Counted from the stretch's first letter, positions 1 through 9,816 are shown. The stretch: DNA of 24,797 nt from Chara braunii (GCA_003427395.1 BFEA01000277.1:480708-505504); one strand, 5' to 3'. The notes: generated by a model from the letters alone, not told the origin. Translations and numbers: made by a program.

Positions 1-445
1 TCACCATGCCAACCCAATGGGAGTAGGTCACGCATGCGATGGCTGCTGTCCATTTTGGCACTTGCTGCGCTGAATAGAAGTCCTGCCAGGTGTGCCAGCC
101 TTTTATGAGACGCTTACCAGACCGTCTATAAACATTTCTGGTTGGGGACTTGGTTGATTCTGGCTGTGATCGTCGTCCTGACTGCGACGTTAAATAATTC
201 CTGAAGAGATGGGGGCGCTCTCAATATTCCTCCTGATCAGCCAGATCAACCGGGTGTAAGGCTCGTTCCGTACGAGGGTAAAGAAGAGTGGACTGGCTGG
301 CTTGCTCGGCAATGACTTGGGCGCAGGGGTGGGCCGAAACACACACGAAGACACTGCTCGCTCAATGATGCTGTTCGGTATGTTGGATTGAGGGGAGGGT
401 AGGTTCTTCAATTGGATACACAAACATACCCACTCATCATACATC
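1..445 (+). repeat. 5' LTR / leader remnant of element 1
   Basis: This stretch aligns with 5145-5590 upstream of element 2. Shared blocks include the start (atgccaaccca...gggagta), a TATA-like box, a GCTGTGATC-TCGTCCTG...GCGACGTTAAA block (about 165-195), CCTGATCAGCCA and GCACAGGGGTGGGCCG-like sequence. Position ahead of gag, repetition ahead of the sibling gag and a core promoter fit an LTR. The left edge lies outside the window and I could not find a clear CA end plus primer site, so the LTR/leader boundary is unresolved. Confidence 0.65.
127..132 (+). promoter_or_regulatory. TATA-like box in LTR of element 1
   Basis: TATAAA inside CGTCTATAAA; element 2 has CGTCTATAAG at the matching place (5270-5275). 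The conservation and the downstream conserved block suggest the LTR core promoter. The transcription start was not determined. Confidence 0.5.
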
Positions 446-677
446 TGCAACATGGTCTTTTATATTCTTGATTAGTTGGTGGACGGACTGCTAACCAATC
501 AGCATACATCCAGGCTATGTTGACAATTTGTTGTGAATGTTGTAGACATGCCACTTGATCGGTACAGTAGGGGACCTGCCGGACAAAACTATTTTTAGAA
601 AATTAGGTGTCGGTCAGACACATGCTGTGCTAGGATTCCACTAGGGGATTCTAGTGCAGATACTGTCTGCCTAACTG

Positions 678-2504
678 ATGAGTGGATCAGACCCCGTTGA
701 GGATAGAGTTGACAATAGGAGACTAACACGTGCGGAAGCACTTAGGGTCCCGCATGTGTTCAAGGCCCTACAACCGGGAGACGAAAGACGGCTTATAGCC
801 GAACGTAGAGCCCGTGCACTAGCAGCAGCTAGGGCAACAGCAAACGCCGCAGCTAGGGAACAGGCTGCCGCAGCAGCCATGACTAGCTCAACAGCATCCT
901 CTACGGCTTTGTCTGGGACAAATGGGACTCAGTTGGGAATGCCAACAAGTTCCACGGGCACTTCCAGTTCAATGGGTTCTCGACAGTCTACAAGTCAAAT
1001 GGCGGGCTCACAGTTCAGCCCATTGACCCCACGTGAGAGGGAGCTCAGAGAGATCCAACAGGTCGAGAGGATCCGTGAACAGTTAGAGAGGAAGAAAGCA
1101 ACCGATAGAGAAAGAGAGATGAAAAATAGAGCAGCCAGGTTTGATACTTTAGAGGCTGACAAGGCTGAGTTAGAGGGCTTGGATGAGTCAGTATTGTCTG
1201 ACCAAATGTAAACACTGAAGAAGAATATGTTGTCGTTGCATGCGCACCTGGACAGCAGATTGGACTTCATGCAGAGCAATCTTGACCAGATCCTGGACGT
1301 TCTGACAAGACCAGGATTTAGGCCACCACCACAGTCGCCGTTGCCGTTATCGACGATGTCAGGCCCCTTTCCCGTACAAGCTGGCACACAGCCAAGTAGT
1401 ACGTCTGCAGCAGCCGCACAGACAATTGCATCTTCTTCTTAGGGTCTAGCGGTGGGAGCTACACCACCGCAACAACCTGTTCCTCAACAGGGACAGCCGC
1501 AGGGTCAATGGTATCCTAAGACCCCAATGAAACCGCCTCTTGCCTTCTCATGCGAGAGAAAGGACGAAGAACTCAACACTTGGTTGAGAACAGTCCCGGT
1601 TTGGGTGAAGGCCAAGAGGACCTTGCTGGAGGACGAAGTGGTTACTGTTGCATCTTACCTCGAGGGTAAGGCAGCCAAGTGGCTAGATGGTGTAGTTGTA
1701 AAGGCCGGGTACGGACGACGCATGGCGGACTGGGCTAAGTCTCTTACGTTAGACCAGTTCATGGAGATGGTAGAAGCTCGATGGCATAATCCACAGGAGG
1801 CACAAAAAGCCACTGATGCGATTAACATACTAGACCAACGAAAGTTCAAGTCGGTCAGAGAGCTTACGACTACCGTTGAGAGCCCGATCCTCGTTCCTAG
1901 CATCAACTACAGTGACCAGTTCCTGTTGACTACGTTTGTTAGATGTCTTCCAGAGAACATCAGGAACTTGCTGGCCAGCGAGGCACGCATCGAGTACCAT
2001 TCGTTTGAGACGTTGTCCAGGAAAACCTTAGATTTGGAGGCCACTCTAGGCAATGCTCAACCCTCTCAGAATGACACGAAGAAGAAGAAGAGTCCTCAGG
2101 AGTGGAAGAAGAAGGGGGCTAAGTTGATGATGGTTGAGTCTGATGGGACTCAAACGGAGATCAACGAGCTCACTGACCTGATGGACTATTCAGAGTACGA
2201 CGGCGAGGAGACCGCTGAGGGTAGCACCCTCGCCGCAGTTGTAAAGGCTAAGGCAGGTGGCCGAGGGAAGGGCCAACCAAAAAGTCAAGGGAAGGCCGCC
2301 TCCAATCAGACCAAAATGGTTGATTGGGTCAAGGCAGGTCTTGATCAAGACGTGTGGCGTGAAAGCCGAGTACGTGGCTCTTGTATTAACTGCGGGGAAT
2401 ACGGACACTCGCAGTACAAGTGCCAGAACGCAAAGGTTACGCAAAAGATACCTCCAAAGATGGGGGCATCTTATTCCCATGCTTCTAGCTCGGGAAACGC
2501 GTGA
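678..2504 (+). pseudogene. gag: gag of element 1 (two in-frame stops)
   Basis: One reading frame runs from ATG 678 to TGA 2502 and is broken only by TAA at 1209 and TAG at 1440. The N-terminal part is Ala/Ser-rich and then strongly charged (about residues 110-175, likely coiled coil). A Pro/Gln-rich spacer follows. A capsid-like region starts near 1540 (motifs LNTWLRTVPVWV, ASYLEGKAAKWL, WHNPQEAQKATDAI). The nucleocapsid end holds a zinc knuckle, CINCGEYGHSQYKC (CX2CX4HX4C). Gag would assemble the cytoplasmic particle and bind element RNA. Element 2 gag matches the capsid and knuckle closely. The stops mean no full Gag is made unless they are read through. Confidence 0.85.
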
Positions 2505-2622
2505 CGCCGGTGGAAGTTTTAGCTGCTTCTACTTAAGATGAAGTGGGCCTGATACCCTCCCCACTTCATGAGAAAGCCCAAGCTAATGACTCTTTAGTCA
2601 CCCTGCAGACTCAAAGAATTCT

Positions 2623-2827
2623 TGATATTTATTATAGTATCAATCATAAATGAATATATAAATATAAATGAATATAAATATAAATGAATATATAAATATA
2701 AATGAATATATAAATATAAATGAATATATAAATTATGATCATAGAAATCGTTATTTTAGATATTTTAGATATATATTCTTATTATAGATTTATTATAGAT
2801 ATATTCTTATTAATATATTATAGTCTA
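2623..2827. repeat. AT-rich insert with 18-bp minisatellite
   Basis: Aligning with element 2, sequence resumes at 2828 (gaccaaactatgctctgt against gacccatcgagcctctgt), so about 205 bp are extra here. The block is nearly all A and T. At 2650-2736 it holds five head-to-tail copies of ATGAATATATAAATATAA (lengths 18, 16, 18, 18, about 17). A second part repeats TTTAGATAT and TATTCTTATTA motifs. TCT occurs at both edges but is too short to call a target-site duplication. Confidence 0.85.
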
Positions 2828-3390
2828 GACCAAACTATGCTCTGTACGTTAGATGTGTCTGAAGCCTTAAAAGACTTGGAGAGTGAGTGGTCAAACAAGG
2901 ACCCTCGAGAGTCTTGGGTGGCGCTAAGGAAAGGTCCTAGAGGGGAACATTTCGTGGTGGAAATCAATGTAGGAGGCCGCAAATGTGGTGCCTTCATAGA
3001 CATAAGCTCCACGCGGAATTACATAAGTCGCGACTGTTTGGAAAGGCTGCACCTACATGACCGGGTACGGCACCTTAGTCTGTAGCATCTACTTTGGCCA
3101 ACAAGGAGCGCATGATAGTAACAGACTATATCAAGGACGTAGTCTATACCTTCTCCTATGGAGGAGGCGAACTTAATCATAAGATTTTGTTCTTGGTTAG
3201 CGACGACTTACCATTCGACATGTTGTTAGGCATGTGCTACCTCGAAGTTGCCAAGCCCCAGTTCGACTGGGATAAGAAGGTGCTCAAGCATAAGTTGCCC
3301 GATGGCCGAACTGTCAGATTGACTAAGTTCAAGGCCAGTAGCATTATAGATACCTATGGCTGCTTGTGTGCATCAGCGTTCTACAATTAC
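2828..3390 (+). pseudogene. Aspartic protease domain of element 1
   Basis: Retropepsin-like domain that would cut the Gag-Pol polyprotein. The first part, through 3085, reads GAFIDISSTRNYISR, aligned with AYYDTCSTRNFISR in element 2; the catalytic D-S/T-G triad reads D-I-S here. The second part is in another frame from 3094 and has the hydrophobic DMLLGMCYL motif typical of the C-terminal half. Between them element 2 has 27 nt (ctgagt...agctgt) where element 1 has 23, so a net 4-nt deletion makes the frameshift and the stop at 3083. It is inactive on two counts. Confidence 0.75.
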
Positions 3391-4390
3391 AATAAGCAAA
3401 ACCAAGAGGAAGGTATGTACCTTGTGTATGTCTTTGAGAAAGGGGAGGCCGTTAAAACACCCCCAGAGATAGAACGCGTCGTTGCTAAGTTCCCTGATCT
3501 ATTCGAAGAGCCCGCAGGAGTTGTTGAAAGGGAAGTTGTCCACGCTATAGAAATCATTCCAAGGAGTAAGACCCCAAAGGGAAGGATCTATAGGATGGCT
3601 CCCGCCGAGTTAGATGAACTTTGGCGACAGCTTAAGGAGCTGACAGAAAAGGGATGGTTTCGACCTAGTACTTCCCCTTACGGATCTCTCGTGCTATTCG
3701 TACCGAAGAAGGGGGGTACATTGAGGATGCGCATTGACTACAGAGGCCACAATGCCATCACTGTGAAGAACGCAGGGCCTCTACCTCACATAGACCACCT
3801 ATTAGATAGGGTGAAGGGATGCAAATACTATAGCAAGATAGACTTGAAATCCGGCTGTCACCAGATCGCTATAAGGCCTGAGGATTAACACAAGACAACT
3901 TTTCAGACTCGTTATGGTCTGTATGAGTTTGTAGTGATGCCTTTTGGTCTTTGTAACGCGCCGGGAACATTTCAGCACGCTATGAATCGGATCATCCATG
4001 ACCATTTAGATAAGTTTGTCGTGGTATACCTTGACGACATTCTGATCTTTAGTAAGTCTGCTGAGGAGCACGCAAAGCATTTTGAGACTGTACTCTCACT
4101 CCTGCGTCAGCAAACGTATAAGGTCAACTTAGAGAAGTGTGAATTTGGTCGCACTAAGGTTCTATACTTGGGTCATGAAGTATCCGCGGAGGGGATTAGG
4201 CCGGAAGATGCGAAGGTGGCTAGTATTCGAGACTGGCCACGACCTCAGACAGTCACTGAGGTCAGATCATTCTTAGGAATGTGCGGCTACTATAGGAACT
4301 CCGTAAAGAACTATTCTACAACCGCCTCTCCTTTGACTGATCTAACTCGACTTGACACACCGTGGGACTGGAGTGATGAGATCTGCCATC
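3391..4390 (+). pseudogene. Reverse transcriptase of element 1 (stop at 3886)
   Basis: This would copy element RNA into cDNA. Visible RT motifs in order: GRIYRMAPAELDELWRQL, EKGWFRPSTSPYGS, LRMRIDYRGHNAI, YYSKIDLKSGCHQI (first catalytic Asp), FVVMPFGLCNAPGTFQ, and YLDDILIFSK (catalytic DD), then the SFLGMCGYYR connection. One frame runs from 3094 to 4395 except for TAA at 3886, where element 2 has CAA (Gln), a single C-to-T change. Reading ends at TPWDWSDE, where RNase H should start. Both catalytic Asp positions are kept. Confidence 0.88.
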
Positions 4391-4612
4391 TGTAGACTGG
4401 GCGCCGAGCGCCAGATAGGATGTCAACATTGGTTCTTCGTTGATGATGATGATGAGACTATTCCAGCATTGTCAATTATGAGCTTTTGGTGTGTTCTTAT
4501 TTGGTGAAACTCGTGATGCAATTCTGCTTTTGGTTCGAGGTCACGACTATCTGGTCTCGTGTGTATGATGCTGTTTGATTGCTGAAGTTCCCTATTGCTC
4601 ATCTTCCTTGCA
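4391..4612 (+). repeat. Candidate LTR of an unrelated element inserted in element 1
   Basis: Element 1 homology to element 2 stops within about 15 nt of TG at 4391. The new sequence starts TGTAGACTGGGCGCC and ends ...CCTTGCA, 222 bp, followed after 3 nt by an initiator-Met-like primer site. TG...CA ends plus a PBS suggest a 5' LTR. No coding from this element follows and no partner LTR is certain, so this is a reasoned call only. Confidence 0.4.
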
Positions 4613-4615
4613 ATT

Positions 4616-4627
4616 TGGTATCGGAGT
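4616..4627 (+). promoter_or_regulatory. Candidate tRNA primer-binding site (iMet type)
   Basis: TGGTATCGGAGT matches the plant initiator-tRNA-Met PBS TGGTATCAGAGC at 10 of 12 positions and sits 3 nt after a CA dinucleotide. A chance match is possible. Confidence 0.4.
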
Positions 4628-5144
4628 TGTGGTTCGCTGTGCTAATCTGGCGCTTATCTTCTGCCTAATGCGGTACATGCACGTGGTGTGTACGGTGAGC
4701 TACCGTGCCGTGGGACGTGTGTAGTGAGGAGGGCAAAGATAAGTAGGCGACCCAGGTGGTGAGGGGTATCGCCAGGAAGGCTATGTGGTGTGATTATTGG
4801 GTGTTCGCAGTGTGATGAGAACTATCTGGTGTGTGATTGATGCTGAGGTGGAACGGTTGTGCAATGCTGGTTGTGTCGAAGCAGCGATTGGTCATCACAA
4901 TCAACATCGGGTCATCTGGTGAGAATATCTGTGGTTGGGGGCAGCTATTTTGATTTACGTTGCACCTAACCTTATCTACCCTCTTCAACACTTCTTACCG
5001 TGAGGATGTGTTTTGTCTTGAGAGTCCTCTCATGTGAGGAGTCGTGTGCGCTCAACCTTGAGAGTCATCAGCCTTCATGTGGAGCATCAGGAAGGAGAGG
5101 GCGGTGCTATCTGAAGGGCCCTGGACGAAGCACTAGGTTACGGT
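4628..5144. other. Non-coding stretch between element 1 and element 2
   Basis: No supported gene. If 4391-4627 is an LTR plus PBS, this would be leader of that element and/or the upstream part of the element 2 LTR. No motif separates the two. Confidence 0.4.
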
Positions 5145-5590
5145 CACGATGCCAACCCACCGGGAGTAGAGCACGCATGCTTTGCTGCTTTGTCCTTTGT
5201 CTGCTCGCTGCGCTGTAGAGGGGTTCCGACGAGCAGGCCAGCCCTATGGGACAGACGAGATCGGGCGTCTATAAGTAAGCACCGGCGGGATACCTTCCAT
5301 TGGCTGTGATCCTCGTCCTGTTTGCGACGTTAAAGAATTCCTGAGGACTTCGGGGGCCGTTCATAAAAACGCCTCCTGATCAGCCAATCGGTCGGTGTAA
5401 GGCTCGCTGCACGCGAGGATAAATACGGTGCAGGGCTGGCCAGCTCAACAAGACTCGGGGCACAGGGGTGGGCCGTGTGCACACCTTCAGACACGCACGC
5501 TATCTGGATCGCTCAGGGACGTTCAAGAAGAATTGAGGGAGGGGTAGATTCCAGATGATAAGTTCGGGCAAGATCCCATTCTGCAAACAG
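5145..5590 (+). repeat. 5' LTR / leader of element 2
   Basis: Homologous to 1-445 with the blocks listed there, diverged by many substitutions and small indels, so the two came from different copies rather than being a pair of LTRs from one insertion. The true left end may lie further upstream; 5145 is only where the comparison can start. Confidence 0.62.
5270..5275 (+). promoter_or_regulatory. TATA-like box in LTR of element 2
   Basis: TATAAG in CGTCTATAAG, matching the element 1 box at 127-132; the shared GCTGTGATC/TCGTCCTG block follows within about 35 nt. Confidence 0.45.
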
Positions 5591-5999
5591 ACCCAACAAA
5601 CGATTCTATTTTTTATTTTGATTAGTTAGATGTACAACCATTAACATCTGACATCTGACAGACAGCATTAGTTAGAACTGATTTTTGTTCCTTGTGCTTT
5701 CCGTTTGTGGACTAGTCAAAGTAAAATAGCTTTCGTTTGTAAGAATTTGAACTTACCTGTTGAACCCGAATGGATAGTCTCTGAGTCTCTGACACAACCA
5801 CCAATTATTTATTTATTTATTCTAAATTGGTCTGTGCATTGTGCTGCGGTAGGCATTTAGAGTGTCCTAGTGCAGATTGTGTATAGTGTTGCTTATAGAT
5901 TCCACAACCGGACGACCGGATATTGCGATCGGTGAGACGCCCGATTGCCCACTTGGCCTTAGGACCAGAGGGTGACAGATTTTTGTTCCGCCAGCTTAG
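5591..5999 (+). other. Untranslated leader of element 2
   Basis: Lies between the LTR-like block and the gag frame and corresponds to 446-677 of element 1 (shared TTGATTAGTT and CTAGTGCAGAT). No primer site is recognisable. The counterpart of the element 1 gag ATG (678) is lost; a TAG at 5997 precedes the open gag frame. Confidence 0.5.
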
Positions 6000-7849
6000 G
6001 GAGAGGCAGCAGCAGAGGAGGCCAGCAGGGCGTTCGTAAGCGAAGCCGCAGCTTCAGCAGCCATGGCCACTGCTGCGCAGCAGAGTTCCCAGGCCAGCAG
6101 CTCACGATCTGTAGGGTCAATGGTCGCGCAGACCCAGAGTCAGTCAACTGGCTTAATGGCAAGCCAGCCGTTAGTGATGACTCCCGAGGAGGTCGCCATA
6201 CAGGGAGCTGTTGATCGCGAGGCACAACTACAACAGGCTTTAGGAGAGATTAAGGCAGAAAAAGAAAGAATGCTTAGAAGAAGAGCCAGGATGCAGTGGA
6301 GGCAAGCGGACGTCAGCGAGTTAGAGGAGATGGACCCTGTAGAGTTGGAGAATGATGGGAGGACCATACGGAGATGAACCCTGCAGAGTTGGAGGATGAT
6401 GTGAGGACCATACGGTCGTACAGATGCAAGATCACCAGATGGAGATCTTACAGGACATCCAGCAGAGTCTGGCTGTGTTAGTGGGGCGAGTGCAAGCGAC
6501 ACCATCAGCATCCGGGCCCGGTGTCAGGCCCGTTGTACATCCTCCTCCTTTTGTCCCACCAGTGTGTGGGGTATCCCCATATACATCCCCAACATCGGTT
6601 CAGTCCGTTTCCCTAGGTATGCCTTTGACAGGCGGGTTCTGAGCAGGTCCTAGTGTACAGATTCCTGTACAGACAGTGTTCTCCCAACCTCCATCTCAAT
6701 TTGACGTAAGCGGGCAGCCTGCTGTCTCGCAGCCTGCACAGCCGCAGGGTTCGTGCAGCCACCTGCACCACAGGGTCCACAGTCCGGATTGATGTAGGGA
6801 CTGTGAGACAAAGTCAGTGATTTCCAAAGACGGCCATCGCCGCTCCTAAACCCTTTACAGGGGATAAGAGGGGCGAAGACCTCGACACTTGGTTGAGGGC
6901 AGTCCCAGTCTATGTAAAGTGCAAACTTACCTTGCCACGTGAGGAAGTGCTTGTGGCTGCCTCCTATCTAGAAGGGAGTGCAGCACAATGGTTGAGTGGT
7001 TTAGTGCAGCTACAGGGGTACAGTCATGACTTTCGCGCTTGGGCGGTCACCCAGAAATTGGATGACTTCCTCAAGTTGGTGGAAGACAGGTCGCATGATC
7101 CTCAGGAAGCCCAAAAGGCTACTGATGCGATCCTGACACTGCATACTCGGCAGTTTAAGTCAGTAAGGGAGGCCACTGACGCTGTAGAGCGTCTGATCTG
7201 TGTCCCTAGGGTGCGCTATGACCCCCAGGTCTTACTCGCCTCCTACCTGAGATGCTTTCCCATGCCTCTCAAGAATCAGTTACCAGGTGAGGCCAACATC
7301 AATATGCACAACTTTCCCTTGTTTAGCAAGAAGGCCCTAGACCTCGAGGCAAAGATAGGGCATGGGCAGACACCCACGACGGATGGTAGGAGAAAGTCAG
7401 TGCCTCCCAACTGGAAGGGGAAGGGTCGCGTTATGTTTATCGATAACAATGGTTCAACCATCGAGTTAGATGACAACTTCCAGGAGGGAGTAGGTTCAGA
7501 GCCTAGCAGCGTAGAGGCTTCAAGGGGTGGAGTAGTCATTGTCGTAGCTAAAAAAGGAAAGGCGACCGGTAGACGCCGAGGAGGTGCCCGGTCAAGGAGT
7601 CAAGTTGACCCCAATGCTCCCCCATTGGAGAAAGCGGGTCTCACTGAGGACGTGTGGAGAGATTGGTACACGCGACAGGCTTGTATCCGTTGTGGCCAAT
7701 ACGTCCACAACCAGTTCAAGTGTCGAAATAAGAAGGTGACCGAAAAGATCCCGCCTACGATGGGGCAAGCGTTGGGATCCTCCGCTTCCGTTGGTAGCAA
7801 TGTGGCCAGCAGTTATGACACTGCTCCAGGAAACGCGTCGGGCCAGTAG
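6000..7849 (+). pseudogene. gag: gag of element 2 (frameshifted)
   Basis: Counterpart of element 1 gag, now spread over three frames. Part one (6000-6377) is the Ala-rich, then charged, coiled-coil-like N-terminus and ends at a stop made by a 44-bp tandem duplication. Part two (6424-6642) and the following Pro/Gln-rich stretch are the spacer. Part three (about 6843-7849) is the capsid-like region (LDTWLRAVPVYV, ASYLEGSAAQWL, DPQEAQKATDAI) and the zinc knuckle CIRCGQYVHNQFKC, in which the usual Gly before His is Val. It ends with TAG at 7847, two bases before the ATG of the protease frame. Confidence 0.85.
6327..6414 (+). repeat. 44-bp tandem duplication inside gag of element 2
   Basis: Copy one 6327-6370 and copy two 6371-6414 both start GAGATG and end GAGGACCATACG, with 4 differences in 44. 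44 is not a multiple of three, so the second copy shifts the frame; the gag stop falls inside it at 6375. Confidence 0.92.
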
Positions 7850-7851
7850 GA

Positions 7852-8510
7852 ATGGTAGTTGTTCCTACTAGGGTCGAGGTGGTAGACACACCCTCACCAT
7901 CTCGAGAGATGGCCCAAGCTACTGACTCCATCGCCGTCCCGCAAACACATTCTGACCCATCGAGCCTCTGTTCGATGAATGTGGTTGAATCCTTAGACGA
8001 GCTAGAGGAGGAGTGGTATAGATCAGACCCACTAGCTTCTTGGATGGCATTGGCTAAAGCCCCTAAGGGAGAGATGTTCGTCGACGAGGTAGTCATTAGC
8101 GGCCGCAAGGCCGGGGCCTATTATGACACTTGCTCGACTAGGAACTTCATTAGTCGCGCGTGCGTTGAGAGGTTGCGCTTACAGGGGCGAGTGCAACGCC
8201 TGAGTCGACCTGTGGAGTCGAGCTGTGCCAACAAACAACGCATGGTAGTCAATGACTACCTCCAGGATGTTGAGTGTTGTTTCCCGTACGAGGGAGGGGA
8301 ATTGAGACATCGCGTCTCGTTCCTAGTGAGCTATGATCTCCCTATGGATATCTTGTTAGGTATGTACTACCTCTCCGTGGCACAGCCCTAGTTTGACTGG
8401 GACCGAAAAGTGGTCAAACACACTTCGCCAGGTGGAGGGACCGCCAGATTACGTAAGTTCAAAGCTAGTAGTTTGATTGAGTTCCACGGATGCATGTGTG
8501 CGGCCACGTC
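7852..8510 (+). pseudogene. Aspartic protease domain of element 2
   Basis: The frame opens with ATG 7852, two bases after the gag stop. The active-site region reads AYYDTCSTRNFISR, so the catalytic triad is D-T-C instead of D-T/S-G. The DILLGMYYL motif of the second half is present. The frame is stopped by TAG at 8389 where element 1 has CAG (Gln), and a 1-nt deletion near 8510 (ACGTCTATAAT against GCGTTCTACAAT) shifts the link to RT. Pol is in the -1 frame relative to the gag C-terminus, as in element 1. Confidence 0.78.
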
Positions 8511-9495
8511 TATAATTATTATAAGCAAAATCCGGAGGAGGGTATGTATCTAGTCTATGTCTCTGCAGCAGGCGAGCCGGTGAAAATGTCGCCGGAGATA
8601 GAGGGAGTAGTTGCCAAGTACCCTGATCTATTTGAAGAGCCTACAGGGGTTGTTGAGAGGGAGGTCGTCCACGCAATAGAGATTATCCCAGGGTCTAGCA
8701 TCCCAAAGGGTAGGATCTATCGGATGTCTCCAGGCGAGCTTGATGAGCTTCGAAGACAACTCAAGGAACTCGTAGAAAAGGGTTGGATCCGGCCGAGTGT
8801 TTCTCCTTATGGGTCTCCGGTCCTATTCGTACCGAAGGAGGAGGGAACACTTAGGATGTGCATTGACTATAGGGGCCTCCATGTGATCATTGTCAAGAAC
8901 AGAGAGCCCCTACCGCGCATCGACGATTTGCTATATAGAGTGCAAGGGTGTCGGTACTTCAGTAAGATAGATCTGAAGTTCGGGTACCATCAAATTGCAA
9001 TCCGGCCCGAGGATCAACACAAAACCGCATTTCAGACCAGGTACGATCTGTACAAATTTGTGGTGATGCCTTTTGGCCTTTGCAATGCTCCTGACACCTT
9101 TCATCACGCTATGAATCGGATATTTCATGATTACTTGGATAAGTTTGTCATCGTGTACCTCGATGACATACTTATTTTTAGTAAGACTGTCGAGGAGCAC
9201 GTTGCACACTTGGACAAAGTCCTTAGTCTTCTTCGACAACACAAGTTCAAGATCAACGGTGAGAAGTTCGAGTTTGGCTGCACCCGTGTCTTGTACTTGG
9301 GTCATGAGATTTCCGCGGAGGGATTGAAGCCCGATTACGTGAAGGTGGCCAGCATTCGTGACCGGCCGCATCCTCAGTCTGTGACTGAGATGAGGTCCTT
9401 CATAGGGATGACAAGCTTCTACCGCAATTTGGTTTAGAATTATAGCATAGTGGCCGCCCCTTTGACGGACCTGACTCGCCTTGACACCCCATGGG
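8511..9495 (+). pseudogene. Reverse transcriptase of element 2
   Basis: RT motifs in order: GRIYRMSPGELDELRRQL, EKGWIRPSVSPYGSPVLF, LRMCIDYRGLHVI, YFSKIDLKFGYHQI (catalytic Asp), HKTAFQTRYDLY, FVVMPFGLCNAPDTF, IVYLDDILIFSK (catalytic DD), SFIGMTSFYRNLV. The frame stays open from about 8511 to TAG at 9435, where element 1 has AAG (Lys), then on to a frameshift near 9495. This is the best preserved RT in the window; all visible catalytic residues are intact. Confidence 0.9.
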
Positions 9496-9665
9496 AGTGG
9501 CTGACAGGTGTGAGGCTGCTTTCAGACAACTGAAGCATGCGTTGACATACCATGAGGTCTTGAAACTTCTTGATCCTGACAAAGCTTTCTTAGTAACTAC
9601 GGATGCTAGCCAATATGGCATAGGCGTCGTACTTGCGCAACAGGAGGAGAAGAAGTTGAGGACGG
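9496..9665 (+). pseudogene. RNase H, N-terminal part, element 2
   Basis: After a frameshift the next frame reads ADRCEAAFRQLKHAL, then FLVTTDASQYGIGVVLAQ, the first strands of a Ty3-type RNase H with its first catalytic Asp (DAS). The protein breaks at EEKKLRTV, and the next base is the first of the element 3 3' LTR. The domain would degrade the RNA strand during cDNA synthesis; less than half remains. Confidence 0.82.
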
Positions 9666-9816
9666 TGTCGAGCGCACCCGTCCCGCACGGGGAACCTCCC
9701 GGCCGCTTCACTCAGGATTTTGCAGGACTTGTCATGGAGAGCGTTTGCCGCTTCGGCCGAGTGCGCCAGCCGTACCTCTCGCGAGCCCCTACGACATGAC
9801 AAGGTCACGCGAGGCA
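9666..9816 (-). repeat. 3' LTR of element 3 (copy A)
   Basis: 151 bp. In element orientation it begins TGCCTCGCGTGACC and ends GCGCTCGACA. It is about 90% identical to 17662-17813. A purine-rich tract lies directly before it. Short for an LTR and without an obvious TATA box. It replaces element 2 sequence in mid RNase H. Confidence 0.83.

Larger units (their letters stand above)
1..4390 (+). mobile_element. Element 1: truncated Ty3/gypsy LTR retrotransposon
   Basis: Order on the plus strand is LTR/leader, gag (CCHC), protease, RT, which is the Ty3/gypsy order. The window opens inside the LTR or leader, and the copy ends just after the RT connection (residues TPWDWSDE), so RNase H and integrase are absent. 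A TG-starting sequence takes over at 4391. Element 2 is a close relative and gives a base-by-base guide to the damage: two in-frame stops in gag, an AT-rich insertion, a 4-nt net deletion near 3079-3098 and a stop at 3886. The copy is dead. Confidence 0.88.
5145..9665 (+). mobile_element. Element 2: Ty3/gypsy retrotransposon cut off in RNase H
   Basis: Sibling of element 1 in the same orientation: LTR/leader, gag with CCHC, protease, RT, and the first part of RNase H. It stops at QQEEKKLRTV (about 9665), where the 3' LTR of element 3 begins with TGTCGAG. The rest of RNase H and integrase were not found on the far side of element 3 after 18014, so this was not a simple clean insertion, or the remainder has been lost. 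Confidence 0.87.

Noticed and set aside
1209-8391. Reassigned stop codons (TAA/TAG read as Gln), since two stops match CAA and CAG in the sibling
   Set aside because: Another stop matches AAG, several breaks are frameshifts, and TGA stops also occur in frame. Ordinary decay explains all of it.
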